A stretch of 15,921 nucleotides of DNA. Source: JBLHKE01 sp047619485. GTDB lineage: Bacteria > Verrucomicrobiota > Verrucomicrobiia > Verrucomicrobiales > DEV007. Positions 1 through 6,903 of the stretch are shown piece after piece. Under the pieces are notes generated by a model that was given only the letters and a program-made list of their open reading frames with translations, did not search any database and was not told the origin of the DNA. Position 1 is the first letter of the stretch, and the number at the start of each line of letters is the position of its first letter. Made by a program: the position numbers and the translations under genes. The DNA is taken from positions 1 to 15,921 of the forward strand of contig JBLHKE010000086.1 in assembly GCA_047619485.1 (NCBI GenBank). Direction: 5' to 3'.

Positions 1-219
1 GGCATCAAGCCGATGATAAAGGTAGGGCAGATGATAGACGAACACTTGACGGGACTGCTCAACCACACGTTCTACCCAATTACCAACGCGACAGCAGAGG
101 GGCTCAACTCGTTGATCCAGCAACTGAGGACAGCGGCTAGAGGGCTACCGAAGTTCGAGACCTTCCGGACAAGGGTTCTCTTCCACCTAGGCAAGCTTGA
201 ACTCCACCCGTCCTTATGA
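1..219 (+). CDS. ISL3-family transposase, C-terminal end (partial)
   Basis: This is the tail of a DDE transposase of the ISL3 (IS204/IS1001/IS1096/IS1165) family. The frame is open from base 1, giving GIKP before the first internal Met, so the gene starts outside the window and only about 72 residues are visible. The segment NATAEGLNSLIQQLRTAARG followed by LPKFETFRTRVLFHLGKL matches the usual end of this family, where the catalytic Glu sits in an 'N-A-x-x-E-G-x-N' motif (here the E of TAEGLN) and is followed by a basic 'R-x-A-x-G-x-x-x-F-x-x-F-R-x-R' stretch. The protein catalyses cut-and-paste transposition of its element. The stop codon is 27 bases before the predicted element end. Whether the rest of the transposase is intact cannot be judged from this window. 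Family assignment is firm; activity is unknown. Confidence 0.85.
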   Translation, partial: GIKPMIKVGQMIDEHLTGLLNHTFYPITNATAEGLNSLIQQLRTAARGLPKFETFRTRVLFHLGKLELHPSL

Positions 220-246
220 AAATCCCACCATCAATCCCGAAGAGCC
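1..246 (+). mobile_element. Right end of an ISL3-type insertion sequence
   Basis: After the transposase stop, the sequence runs into CCCGAAGAGCC, ending at 246. Read inward on the minus strand it begins GGCTCTTCGGGATTG, which fits the GGCTCTTC-type terminal inverted repeat known for many ISL3 elements. The left end is outside the window. ISL3 elements usually make 8-base target duplications, so bases 247-254 (ATCTAGGT) are the predicted duplicate; the other copy would lie just beyond the far end. The element sits directly behind the stop codon of the neighbouring minus-strand gene. Confidence 0.7.
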
Positions 247-256
247 ATCTAGGTTA

Positions 257-3196
257 CTATGGCCCTGGGTTGATTAGGAAGATGCCGGACAGGTTGCCTG
301 ATAGGCTGAGGTTCAGCAGGACTGAACCCATATCGTTGATCGAACGGCCGTAACCACCTATGCCGTGGCCGGTGTTTTCTTCGAAGTTGATCTTGAGACT
401 GGACACCGTGTGCTCCGTGCCCATGAGGTCGAAGGTATCGCCACGGCGCAGGATGAGCTCGGGAGCACCATCGAGGACGCCACGATCGACGTAGATTCCA
501 TCACGGTTGGCTGATGTGTAATCTCCCTGGGTTCGTGTGTATTCGACCGAGTAGACAACGCCGCCCGCACCGCTGCAGGCAAAGCCAGTCAGGCGGCCGA
601 TGCCGGCGCCATCGGTGTTGTTGGCCAGATCACCCTCACGGGCGATTAGGTGGAGGCCAGCGCCGTCCCTGCGCCAGATGCTGCCGTCGTTGGTGGAGTT
701 CACCGCAGGAGTCGGGGCCGAGTTCTTCAGGTAGGCGAAGAAGCAGACTGAACCGTCATCGGAGATGGCGAGGGTGGTGAAGCGGTCGAAGGCGACTAGG
801 CCGAGGATGCCAACTGGTAAACAGGGAGCAATGCCCCCTTCGCGTGCGACAAGAACCGGAGCCCCGCCGCCGGAAGTCGTCCAGATGCCCTCGTTGTTAG
901 ATGACGTAACCGAGCCGCCTCTGGCGGTTCCGCGGAACGCCGTCACGCCGTCACTGTTTACGGACTCACCGAGGAAGCTGGCAAAGACGCCGCCACCGGT
1001 GCCGGAGGCAGAATCCCCTTCGCGGGCGACTAGGGTCGGAGTTCCCCCGCCGATAGTGCCTGCAAATAGACCGGTGTTAATCAGTGAACTCACAGGTTTG
1101 AGCGCGGAGCTGAAGGCGTAGCGGTTGTTGTCCTCGCTGGCGACGATCCGATTGTTGAGGCCGGAGTAGAGCACGCCGCCACCGATGCTGGTGGCGTCAC
1201 CCTCGCGGGCGAGTACCGTGCCAGCGCTACTGGTGATGACTGTGTCGTCGCCCGAGGTGACGCCGGCGCCAGAACCAATCACCAGGTTCGCGCGGGTCAG
1301 CAGCTGGCCGCCCGACGTGATCGCCGGTTTCTGCAGCGAACGATAGAGCGGGTTACCTGCGACCGGTGCTGCGATGGCACCCTTCACTGCGGTGTTGCTG
1401 GTGTTGGCAGCAGCTCCACTGGCGTTTAAGAAGTGGCCAGGATTGTTCGGGACAACCCGCGACGCAAACCCAGCGTTGCCGGAATCGTTCATCGTCAGGT
1501 CGCTGAACGCCCCGAAGTTGCCGACCCCGGAAGCGGTGTCTTTCACGGCGATGGCGGTGTATGGTCCGGCGATTGGTCCCCGGGCGACGACTTGGTTATT
1601 CACGCCGGCTCCAGACAGGGTCGACGAGAACACCACTGTGCCAGCGTTGTTCAAGTAGGCGCGGTTGATGTTCAGGATCGTGCCGCCGGCTCCGGTCACG
1701 GAGTCGCCACGCACGCTGACTGCATCGAGGATTCGCGTGCCAGGGGTGGTCGCGATAACCGTCGGACTCAAATCCGAAACCGGGCAGATGTCATTAGGAT
1801 CAATGACGTTGTCGTTATCGAGATCCCAAGGAGTGGTCACGGCCCAAAGGGCGTCGTTACCTGAGCTTGGATGCTGGATACAGACGAGGAACGTATCCGC
1901 GTCATTACGATCAAGAATCCATCCAGTTGGTTCTTCATTTCCAGGAATGCCAAGACTTGCGATGCGTCCCATGCTTTCTGCGACCCCATCGTCATTTGCA
2001 TCAGTAGCTGCCCAAATGTCACCACCTGTGCTTTGATCTTCGATTACATAAATCTCTCCGTTCGGTCCTATTGCAAGGTTGTCCGGACTCGTGAGCTCGG
2101 TCCCTAGAGCAACTCCATGCGCAGCATCAATCGTGTCACGTGAAGCAAATTTTTGGACATACGCAGTGTTCGTATCAATCAGCTCGATTGAATAAATGGA
2201 CTGTTCGCTAGTCGCTGCAACGAAAACAACTTCGTTACCACTGGCTAGCGTGCTGATCTCCAAATCTTCCGGACGTCCGTAAGGCGTTCCGTTGACTGAA
2301 GGATCATTAGCAACAAGCTGACCGCCACGCGAAACATCATTACTCCGTCCGTAGACAAAAGGATCAGGGATTCCAGGAAGTGCGTTGCCGCTGGCGTCAG
2401 TGATCGCAACCCATGTTGCTGATCCAGTACGGTCGGTAGATGAATTAGCCGCACTGTTCCAGTTTTCTCCAGAAACTCCACCGGCTGCGACAAAATCGTC
2501 ATCACTCAAGACAAAAGTCTGACCACCTGCTCCAAGGTCTGCAGGATCGACCGGGACATACCTATAAATCGAACCACTGCTGCGCTCGTCAATGAAATAG
2601 AGTGTTCCATCTGCGCCGAATTTCAGTCCTTCGTGAGCGACTGATGGAACAGGTAACCATCGGACTTGAGGAGCGTCCCCCGGTGCCATCAATGGATTCA
2701 TCCATTCGAAAACACGACCGGAACCTGACCATTCTTCCGCCGTCAGGACAGTGCCATTCGGAGTCCATTCCGCAGGATCACACGCACCGAAATCGTCATT
2801 GTTTGGATCCCATGTAAATGGGTCAGTTGAAAAGACGCCCGTGGCATTGCCTGTCAACGCAGCAACAAAATCTCCAGTAGAACGATCATAACGACCCAAA
2901 CCGCCGCCGGTTCCAACTTCGAACGGGATGAACACGTAACGGCTCGAAGGGTCCAACGCGATCATGTCCCAATTTCCAAACGTTGGTGCAAAGTCTGGAT
3001 CTGTACTCAACGTATCCCGATCTGTGAGAAACGTCTGGGTGAAACCCGCCGGGAGTGAGAAGGGAGCGATTGACTCGTTGTTTGAACTGCCTCCGTTGGT
3101 CGGAAGCGGTGTGAAGGCTGCCGGAGTTCCAGCGAGCGTCGTCGAGACGGTAGATAAACCAAGCCGTATTAATATAATGTATATTTCATTTTTCAT
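257..3196 (-). CDS. Secreted PhoX-like (DUF839) / NxxGxxAF-repeat fusion protein
   Basis: A 979-residue predicted secreted protein. Residues 1-22 are a short basic, hydrophobic leader typical of a signal peptide. Residues ~45-455 resemble the PhoX/DUF839 propeller: GNWDMIALDP, VAHEGLKFGADGTLYFIDE, GRPEDLEI and SPDNLAIGPNGEIYVIED are characteristic strands and loops. Residues 458-472 (DLDNDNVIDPNDICP) match a thrombospondin type-3 calcium loop. Residues ~480-979 carry about five tandem units of the 'choice-of-anchor NxxGxxAF' type: NNAGTVVF (516), NDSGNAGF (570), NSDGVTAF (747), SDDGSVCF (812) and NDMGSVLL (954), each linked to AREGD-like turns. No C-terminal sorting signal is visible; the protein ends GIFLINPGP. 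Phosphatase activity is not assured, because DUF839 proteins vary. The start at the ATG of 3196 gives the signal peptide; no clear Shine-Dalgarno precedes it. GC is clearly lower in the N-terminal half than in the C-terminal half. Confidence 0.8.
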   Translation of the reverse strand: MKNEIYIILIRLGLSTVSTTLAGTPAAFTPLPTNGGSSNNESIAPFSLPAGFTQTFLTDRDTLSTDPDFAPTFGNWDMIALDPSSRYVFIPFEVGTGGGLGRYDRSTGDFVAALTGNATGVFSTDPFTWDPNNDDFGACDPAEWTPNGTVLTAEEWSGSGRVFEWMNPLMAPGDAPQVRWLPVPSVAHEGLKFGADGTLYFIDERSSGSIYRYVPVDPADLGAGGQTFVLSDDDFVAAGGVSGENWNSAANSSTDRTGSATWVAITDASGNALPGIPDPFVYGRSNDVSRGGQLVANDPSVNGTPYGRPEDLEISTLASGNEVVFVAATSEQSIYSIELIDTNTAYVQKFASRDTIDAAHGVALGTELTSPDNLAIGPNGEIYVIEDQSTGGDIWAATDANDDGVAESMGRIASLGIPGNEEPTGWILDRNDADTFLVCIQHPSSGNDALWAVTTPWDLDNDNVIDPNDICPVSDLSPTVIATTPGTRILDAVSVRGDSVTGAGGTILNINRAYLNNAGTVVFSSTLSGAGVNNQVVARGPIAGPYTAIAVKDTASGVGNFGAFSDLTMNDSGNAGFASRVVPNNPGHFLNASGAAANTSNTAVKGAIAAPVAGNPLYRSLQKPAITSGGQLLTRANLVIGSGAGVTSGDDTVITSSAGTVLAREGDATSIGGGVLYSGLNNRIVASEDNNRYAFSSALKPVSSLINTGLFAGTIGGGTPTLVAREGDSASGTGGGVFASFLGESVNSDGVTAFRGTARGGSVTSSNNEGIWTTSGGGAPVLVAREGGIAPCLPVGILGLVAFDRFTTLAISDDGSVCFFAYLKNSAPTPAVNSTNDGSIWRRDGAGLHLIAREGDLANNTDGAGIGRLTGFACSGAGGVVYSVEYTRTQGDYTSANRDGIYVDRGVLDGAPELILRRGDTFDLMGTEHTVSSLKINFEENTGHGIGGYGRSINDMGSVLLNLSLSGNLSGIFLINPGP

Positions 3197-3242
3197 ATAT
3201 TTGTATGCGGTTATCGGGGAAAGTGAAAACTGGGAAAGTGGC

Positions 3243-3374
3243 GGAGGTCGGAGGTCAGTCGGAGGTCAGTCGGAGGTCAGTCGGAGGTCAGTCGGAGGTC
3301 AGTCGGAGGTCGGAGGTCGGAGGTCGGAGGTCGGAGGTCGGAGGTCGGAGGTCGGAGGTCGGAGGTCGGAGGTC
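3243..3374. repeat. Compound minisatellite, 11-base and 7-base units
   Basis: One GGAGGTC (3243-3249) is followed by five perfect copies of GGAGGTCAGTC (3250-3304) and then ten perfect copies of GGAGGTC (3305-3374). The 11-base unit is the 7-base unit plus AGTC, so one array probably grew from the other by slippage. The array starts about 47 bases upstream of the start codon of the 979-residue minus-strand gene, within its likely promoter region. ORFs reading through it are artefacts of the repeat. Confidence 0.95.
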
Positions 3375-3394
3375 GGAGTGGGGAAGTGCATCGC

Positions 3395-3441
3395 GCAGAG
3401 ACGCAGAGACGCAGAGACGCAGAGACGCAGAGACGCAGAGG
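3395..3441. repeat. 8-base tandem repeat GCAGAGAC
   Basis: Five perfect copies of GCAGAGAC (3395-3434) are followed by a variant GCAGAGG (3435-3441). The preceding word GCATCGCGCAGAG (3388-3400) recurs exactly at 3489-3501, where it continues as GCGCTGAGG. From memory, similar 'cgcagagacgcagagg' words are dispersed between genes in many environmental bacteria; that is recall, not a search. Confidence 0.9.
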
Positions 3442-3705
3442 CGCGTATGCGGGCGGCGTGCGGAAGTGAAAGGTGGGAAGGTCGAAGGGCATCGCGCAGA
3501 GGCGCTGAGGATTTCTTTTGGAGGCGGACGAGGACGAGACCATTGCTAGGAGTTTGCTTTTTGCGAGGTGTCCCTGAGGACGTTGTTGAGGGGATCGGAG
3601 AGGGGGAGAAAGGGGGCTGCGGGAGAAGAGTGGGTGAAGTGATCGCAGAATGACGGGTGAGCAGTGGGTCTGACAAGGGAAGAAGCGAAAATACACCAAA
3701 TATTC
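3442..3705. other. Intergenic stretch with no supported gene
   Basis: Between the tandem repeats and the IS66 remnant there is purine-rich, G-heavy sequence. It holds one more copy of the GCATCGCGCAGAG word (3489-3501). ORFs crossing it run on into the tandem repeats and show no recognisable protein. I see no gene, RNA or clear terminator here. Confidence 0.6.
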
Positions 3706-4255
3706 GTAACTATTCAGTTCTCGAAGAGCAGTTTCGTAGCTTTTTCGGTATCTGTGAGCATCAGCTGGAGCATCAGCTGGAGCATCTCGTAGACGTTCAC
3801 TGACCTCTTCTTCCCGCTTGCTATCACGCTTCGAATTTTTGCAAATCTGTTCGACCATTCCAAACTTCGGAAGCAGCCGCTTATCTTCTGACGTGTCTTC
3901 ATCATTCGCAGGTCGCGCTCGGCCTCGTTGTTGTCGAAGGGCACTCCGTGGACCAAAAGGGCTAACACTTCTTCTTCGACGTAGGTGAGTTCGCGCAGGT
4001 GGTGCGCGTTACATAGCTCGTGAGCCATGCCTTCGAACTTGAGGTAGGAGGCGAGGAAGTCGTGGATCGAGCGCCCGGTGTATCCCTCGAATACGCCGAC
4101 GCTTTCTATGTCTTCGAAGCTGCGTCCCGGCGTGACGACTAGGTAGACGTGTTCTGAATTGCTCGCGGTGTGGAGCCAGTTGGTCTTGTCTAGAATGTTG
4201 GGCCCGGTCTCGTCGTTGTGCATGAAGTTTGAGGCGATGACTTTTTCTTTAAAGT
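3706..4255 (-). mobile_element. IS66-type element remnant
   Basis: The recognisable IS66-derived DNA runs from about 4253 (first family-like residues, FKEKVIAS) to just past the stop codon at 3714. GTAACTATTCAG at 3706-3717 may be the outer end, since IS66 termini commonly begin GTAA, but no partner end exists in the window to confirm it. The upstream end, with tnpA and tnpB, has been lost. Confidence 0.5.
3757..3784. repeat. 12-base tandem duplication in the IS66 remnant
   Basis: AGCATCAGCTGG occurs at 3757-3768 and 3769-3780, and the first five bases recur afterwards. It adds the repeated residues MLQL to the transposase tail, which suggests drift without selection. Confidence 0.85.
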
Positions 4256-4258
4256 CAA

Positions 4259-4279
4259 GCAAGGGGTGCGTCCCCTTGC
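4259..4279. repeat. Strong palindrome (8-base arms, 5-base loop)
   Basis: GCAAGGGG and CCCCTTGC flank the loop TGCGT, forming a perfect 8-base-pair hairpin. It lies at the broken 5' edge of the IS66 remnant, and a weaker inverted repeat GACTTT...AAAGTC lies next to it. It could be a REP-like dispersed palindrome, the hairpin of an IS200/IS605-type end, or an old terminator; there is no T-run to favour a terminator. Confidence 0.7.
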
Positions 4280-4323
4280 ATTCATCTCTCACTGATCGGG
4301 GGGGGGTAGTAAGCGCGGCGCAT

Positions 4324-4372
4324 TGGTTAATTTTCATTAAATACTGAAAATATTGAAATAAATGAATTGCAA
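4324..4372 (+). promoter_or_regulatory. AT-rich leader, possible promoter region
   Basis: A sharply AT-rich tract (TTGGTTAATTTTC through AATGAATTG) sits 30-75 bases upstream of the epimerase start in otherwise GC-rich DNA. TTGGTT could serve as a -35, with AT-rich bases about 17 further on, but no convincing TATAAT is visible. The call rests on position and composition only. Confidence 0.25.
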
Positions 4373-4400
4373 CGGGGGATCTTTGCCGTGATGGTGAGGG

Positions 4401-5342
4401 ATGAGTTCGTCGGGAAGGAAAAAAGACAGGATCGTGATCGCAGGGGGCAGCGGCTTCCTCGGTGTTTCGTTGGCAAATTACCTAGCCGGGCAGGGGAAGT
4501 CGGTGGTCATCCTTGCGCGAAACCGACCGCAGCCGGACGGGCTGTGGGAGTTTGTCGAATGGGACGGCTGCCACCTCAGCGAGTGGGCGGCGGCGCTGAA
4601 CGGTGTGGATGCGCTGGTCAATCTCGCTGGCCGCAGCGTCGATTGCGTTAAGACGCCGGACCACCGCGATGAGATTCTGCGCTCGCGGGTTGCGACTACC
4701 CGCGTCCTCGGCGAGGCGATGCGCTCGATCGACTTGCCGCCGCCAGTGTGGGTGCAGATGAGCACGGCGCACATTTACGGCGACCCGCCGACTGCCGTCT
4801 GCACCGAGGGGGCGACGCTTGGGCATGGGCTGGCTCCGGATGTCGGCAGGGCATGGGAGCGGGAGTTCGAGGCTGGGCTGCTGCCCTCACAACGCGGGGT
4901 AATCCTGCGCACCAGCTTTGTCATCGGCAGAGATCGCGGTGCCGGTGGCGGAGCGCTCGGGCGCTTGAAGTTCATCTCCCGCCTTGGTCTGGGTGGTCGG
5001 GTCGGCAGCGGCCAGCAGGGGATGAGTTGGCTCCACGAGCTCGACATGAACCGTCTCTTCGAACGTGCTATCGATGACGCCTCGATGCGCGGTGTCTACA
5101 TCGCCTCGTCGCCACAGCCGCAAGCGCAGACGGAGTTCATGCGCGCGCTACGCAAGGCACTACGGGTGCCGATAGGCCTGCCAGCGAGCGAGTGGATGGT
5201 GCGCATCGGCGCGCGCTGGCTGATGCGGACGGATCCGGAACTAGCGCTCTATGGGCGCTACGTGTTGCCGGAGCGACTGCAGTTTGAGGGCTTCGAGTTT
5301 AGGTTTCCAGACCTGGAGGGGGCGTTGCAAAATTTACTCTAA
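4401..5342 (+). CDS. TIGR01777-family NAD(P)-binding epimerase (SDR39U1/YfcH-like)
   Basis: A 313-residue extended short-chain dehydrogenase. The N-terminus has the nucleotide-binding Rossmann loop GGSGFLG (residues 15-21) and NLAG (74-77). STAHIYGD (121-128) holds the active-site-region Tyr, and MSWLHELDMNRLFERAI (208-224) matches the family's 'W-I-H-x-x-D' segment. Residues ~258-308 are the small C-terminal DUF1731 domain, ending in LPERLQFEGFEFRFPDLEGAL, which is diagnostic. Length is normal for the family (about 300). Members are predicted cytoplasmic sugar-nucleotide epimerases or oxidoreductases, but their substrates are mostly unknown. The ATG at 4401 leaves a short polar lead before the Rossmann strand; GAGGG lies only a few bases upstream, closer than ideal. 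The gene stands alone on plus and converges on the permease gene. Confidence 0.9.
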   Translation: MSSSGRKKDRIVIAGGSGFLGVSLANYLAGQGKSVVILARNRPQPDGLWEFVEWDGCHLSEWAAALNGVDALVNLAGRSVDCVKTPDHRDEILRSRVATTRVLGEAMRSIDLPPPVWVQMSTAHIYGDPPTAVCTEGATLGHGLAPDVGRAWEREFEAGLLPSQRGVILRTSFVIGRDRGAGGGALGRLKFISRLGLGGRVGSGQQGMSWLHELDMNRLFERAIDDASMRGVYIASSPQPQAQTEFMRALRKALRVPIGLPASEWMVRIGARWLMRTDPELALYGRYVLPERLQFEGFEFRFPDLEGALQNLL

Positions 5343-5476
5343 CGCCCTATCAGCAGCACGGTCAGCGAATCATATCCGTTTGGGCGCGAGTATTCCGCCT
5401 GATGCTCGACCAGGCCTCCGGCTTGGGCATTGAACAGACGTCGACGATCAGCCTCAACTACGTCCCCTTCGGGACT

Positions 5477-5508
5477 GACCCTCTATCAAGCAGACCCTCT
5501 ATCAAGCA
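5477..5508. repeat. 16-base tandem duplication at the permease stop codon
   Basis: GACCCTCTATCAAGCA occurs twice head to tail (5477-5492 and 5493-5508). The second copy contains the permease stop codon (TGA on minus, 5502-5504) and its last residues. The first copy lies just beyond the gene, so the duplication does not alter the protein. The rest of the 159-base convergent gap (5343-5501) shows no gene or clear terminator. Confidence 0.9.
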
Positions 5509-6821
5509 GGCGCTGGCTCTTCAGCATTCAGATTCTTCTGCCAAATGTAGCGGCGGAAGAGAACCTTGACGGCGGCGGTCAGGGGGACGGCGAGCAGGGC
5601 GCCGAGAACCCCTCCGATAATCAGTGACCAGAAAAAGACGCTGAAGATCACGGTCAATGGATGTAGGCCGACCGATTCCCCGACGATGCGAGGTTGGATC
5701 ACGATGCCATCGAATTGCTGGATGATGATGAAGATCAAGGCGACGGTGATCGGGATTTGCCAGGGGTGATCCCAGCTCATGGTGTTCACCACCGCGATCG
5801 CTACTGCTGGAACGATGGTCAGGATGAATCCGACGAATGGGATGACCCCGAGGATCGCTAGGAATACTGCAAAAATGATGGCGTAGTCCCTCATCACTGG
5901 GACAAATAGGAGCGCGATGCCGACTAGGGCTCCGTCGATGATGCTGACTAACATTTGTCCACGGAAGAAGGCGATCAGGTAACCGTTGATCTCTTTGAGC
6001 ACATCGACGACTTCATCTTTGAATGGTGAAGCGCGCAAGGGGACGTAGTCGCCCCACTGGTCGCGGATCGAGTGGCTGTCTTTGAGGAAGAAAAACAGGT
6101 AGATCGGCACCATGATGAAGCCGACGGAGTATCCGAGGAAGCCGAAGAAACTGCCGATCGCCCCGACGAAGCCCTTTAAACTGGAGAGCGCCCAGCTGGC
6201 TGCTTTCCCGAGGACTTCGGGATCGGTGGCTTTCTTGACGGGGGAGGTATCAGGATTGCCCTCGGTCTGGATGGTGTGGAATTGCTCTATTCCCCACGCG
6301 TAGGTGTTTTGGTAGGCTTTACCGAGCGAGTTAACGAGGTTCGGGATCTGCTCTGCTGCTGGCACAATGATCGAGATCGCCAGGAGGATCATTCCCATCG
6401 TGGCGACGGTGAACACGATGACGATCGCCCAGATGCGGGTAATCTCTTTGCCCAAAATTTTCCGACCGCGGAGCCAGATGACAATTGGATCGATGAGGTA
6501 GGCAAGGATGCCGGCGATTGCGACTGGGACGAGAACCGGTTGGAGAAAGCCGAGGACCTTGCCCGTGGCCATAATGAGCATCACGATGAGCACCGCAATG
6601 ACGGCGATGGCCGTACCGGTGATCGCGCGCCAGACAGTCGTCAGTTGGAAGTCGCTAGGGATGACAATGCCGTCAGAGCACTCGCGGGTGAAATCGAGTT
6701 TCTTCTTCTGTTCCTCTGCTGGTTCTGGTGCGGCCTCTTTCTTGGGCGCAGCCTTTGTTTTGCGTCTAGCTGCGCCCTTGGAATTAGTTTTTTTCTTTGC
6801 GGCTGATTTCTTTACTGCCAT
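5502..6821 (-). CDS. AI-2E/PerM-family permease with Lys/Ala-rich N-terminal tail
   Basis: A 439-residue inner-membrane protein of the AI-2E exporter / PerM (formerly UPF0118, Pfam AI-2E_transport) family. Hydrophobic segments lie at about 67-110 (two), 130-155, 218-247, 290-308, 312-347, 357-370 and 388-415. Family signatures are FFRGQML (285-291), GVIPFVGFILTIVP (325-338) and QPRIVGESVGLHPLTV (376-391). Members are proposed to export autoinducer-2 or other small molecules, or to work as Na+/H+ antiporters; the substrate here is unknown. Residues 1-42 are an unusual cytoplasmic extension rich in Lys, Ala and Pro (KKSAAKKKTNSKGAARRK, then KAAPKKEAAPEP), resembling histone-H1-like tails and absent from typical members. 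Start is the ATG at 6821; no clear Shine-Dalgarno precedes it. The oxidoreductase gene lies 82 bases upstream on the same strand. Confidence 0.9.
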   Translation of the reverse strand: MAVKKSAAKKKTNSKGAARRKTKAAPKKEAAPEPAEEQKKKLDFTRECSDGIVIPSDFQLTTVWRAITGTAIAVIAVLIVMLIMATGKVLGFLQPVLVPVAIAGILAYLIDPIVIWLRGRKILGKEITRIWAIVIVFTVATMGMILLAISIIVPAAEQIPNLVNSLGKAYQNTYAWGIEQFHTIQTEGNPDTSPVKKATDPEVLGKAASWALSSLKGFVGAIGSFFGFLGYSVGFIMVPIYLFFFLKDSHSIRDQWGDYVPLRASPFKDEVVDVLKEINGYLIAFFRGQMLVSIIDGALVGIALLFVPVMRDYAIIFAVFLAILGVIPFVGFILTIVPAVAIAVVNTMSWDHPWQIPITVALIFIIIQQFDGIVIQPRIVGESVGLHPLTVIFSVFFWSLIIGGVLGALLAVPLTAAVKVLFRRYIWQKNLNAEEPAPA

Positions 6822-6903
6822 GTGGAGTGAGCCTAGGAGCCGTCCGAGGGCTTGTCACGAACCGAAATAGCATGACAGGCAGACGGGAATGTCAGCCCTC
6901 CAG

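Larger units (their letters stand above)
3714..4337 (-). pseudogene. Decayed IS66-family transposase (N-truncated, internal deletion)
   Basis: The 207-residue frame carries the IS66 DDE core in order: HNDETG (Asp42), GRSIHDFLASY (Asp93) with CNAHHLREL, and PFDNNEAERDLRMMKTRQ (Glu138) with KISGCFRS. Full IS66 transposases are roughly 450-550 residues. Here everything before about residue 29 is missing or unrelated: residues 1-28 are translated from a palindrome and a nine-G run, not from the family. In addition, LRELTYVEE (residues 114-122) runs directly into EVLALLVHGVPFDNNEAE. The linker of several dozen residues normally found between these blocks is gone, although the frame is kept. A 12-base duplication gives MLQLMLQLML near the C-terminus. 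No tnpA or tnpB partners are present. The product is very unlikely to be active. The ATG at 4337 is simply the first in frame, and the frame stays open upstream of it. Confidence 0.85.

Noticed and set aside
3243..3441. Possible CRISPR array
   Set aside because: The units are 7-11 bases and contiguous with no spacers, so this is a minisatellite.
3205..3858. Several overlapping ORFs on both strands across the tandem repeats
   Set aside because: Their proteins are mostly repeated SEVGGRR- or DLRPPTS-type units produced by the 7-, 8- and 11-base repeats; none shows domain content.
4159..4347. 62-residue plus-strand ORF upstream of the epimerase
   Set aside because: It is antisense to the IS66 remnant and crosses the palindrome and G-run; no protein similarity is visible.
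5343..5501. Possible short gene or terminator in the convergent gap
   Set aside because: No frame gives a recognisable protein and no GC-rich stem with a T-run was found; only the 16-base duplication stands out.
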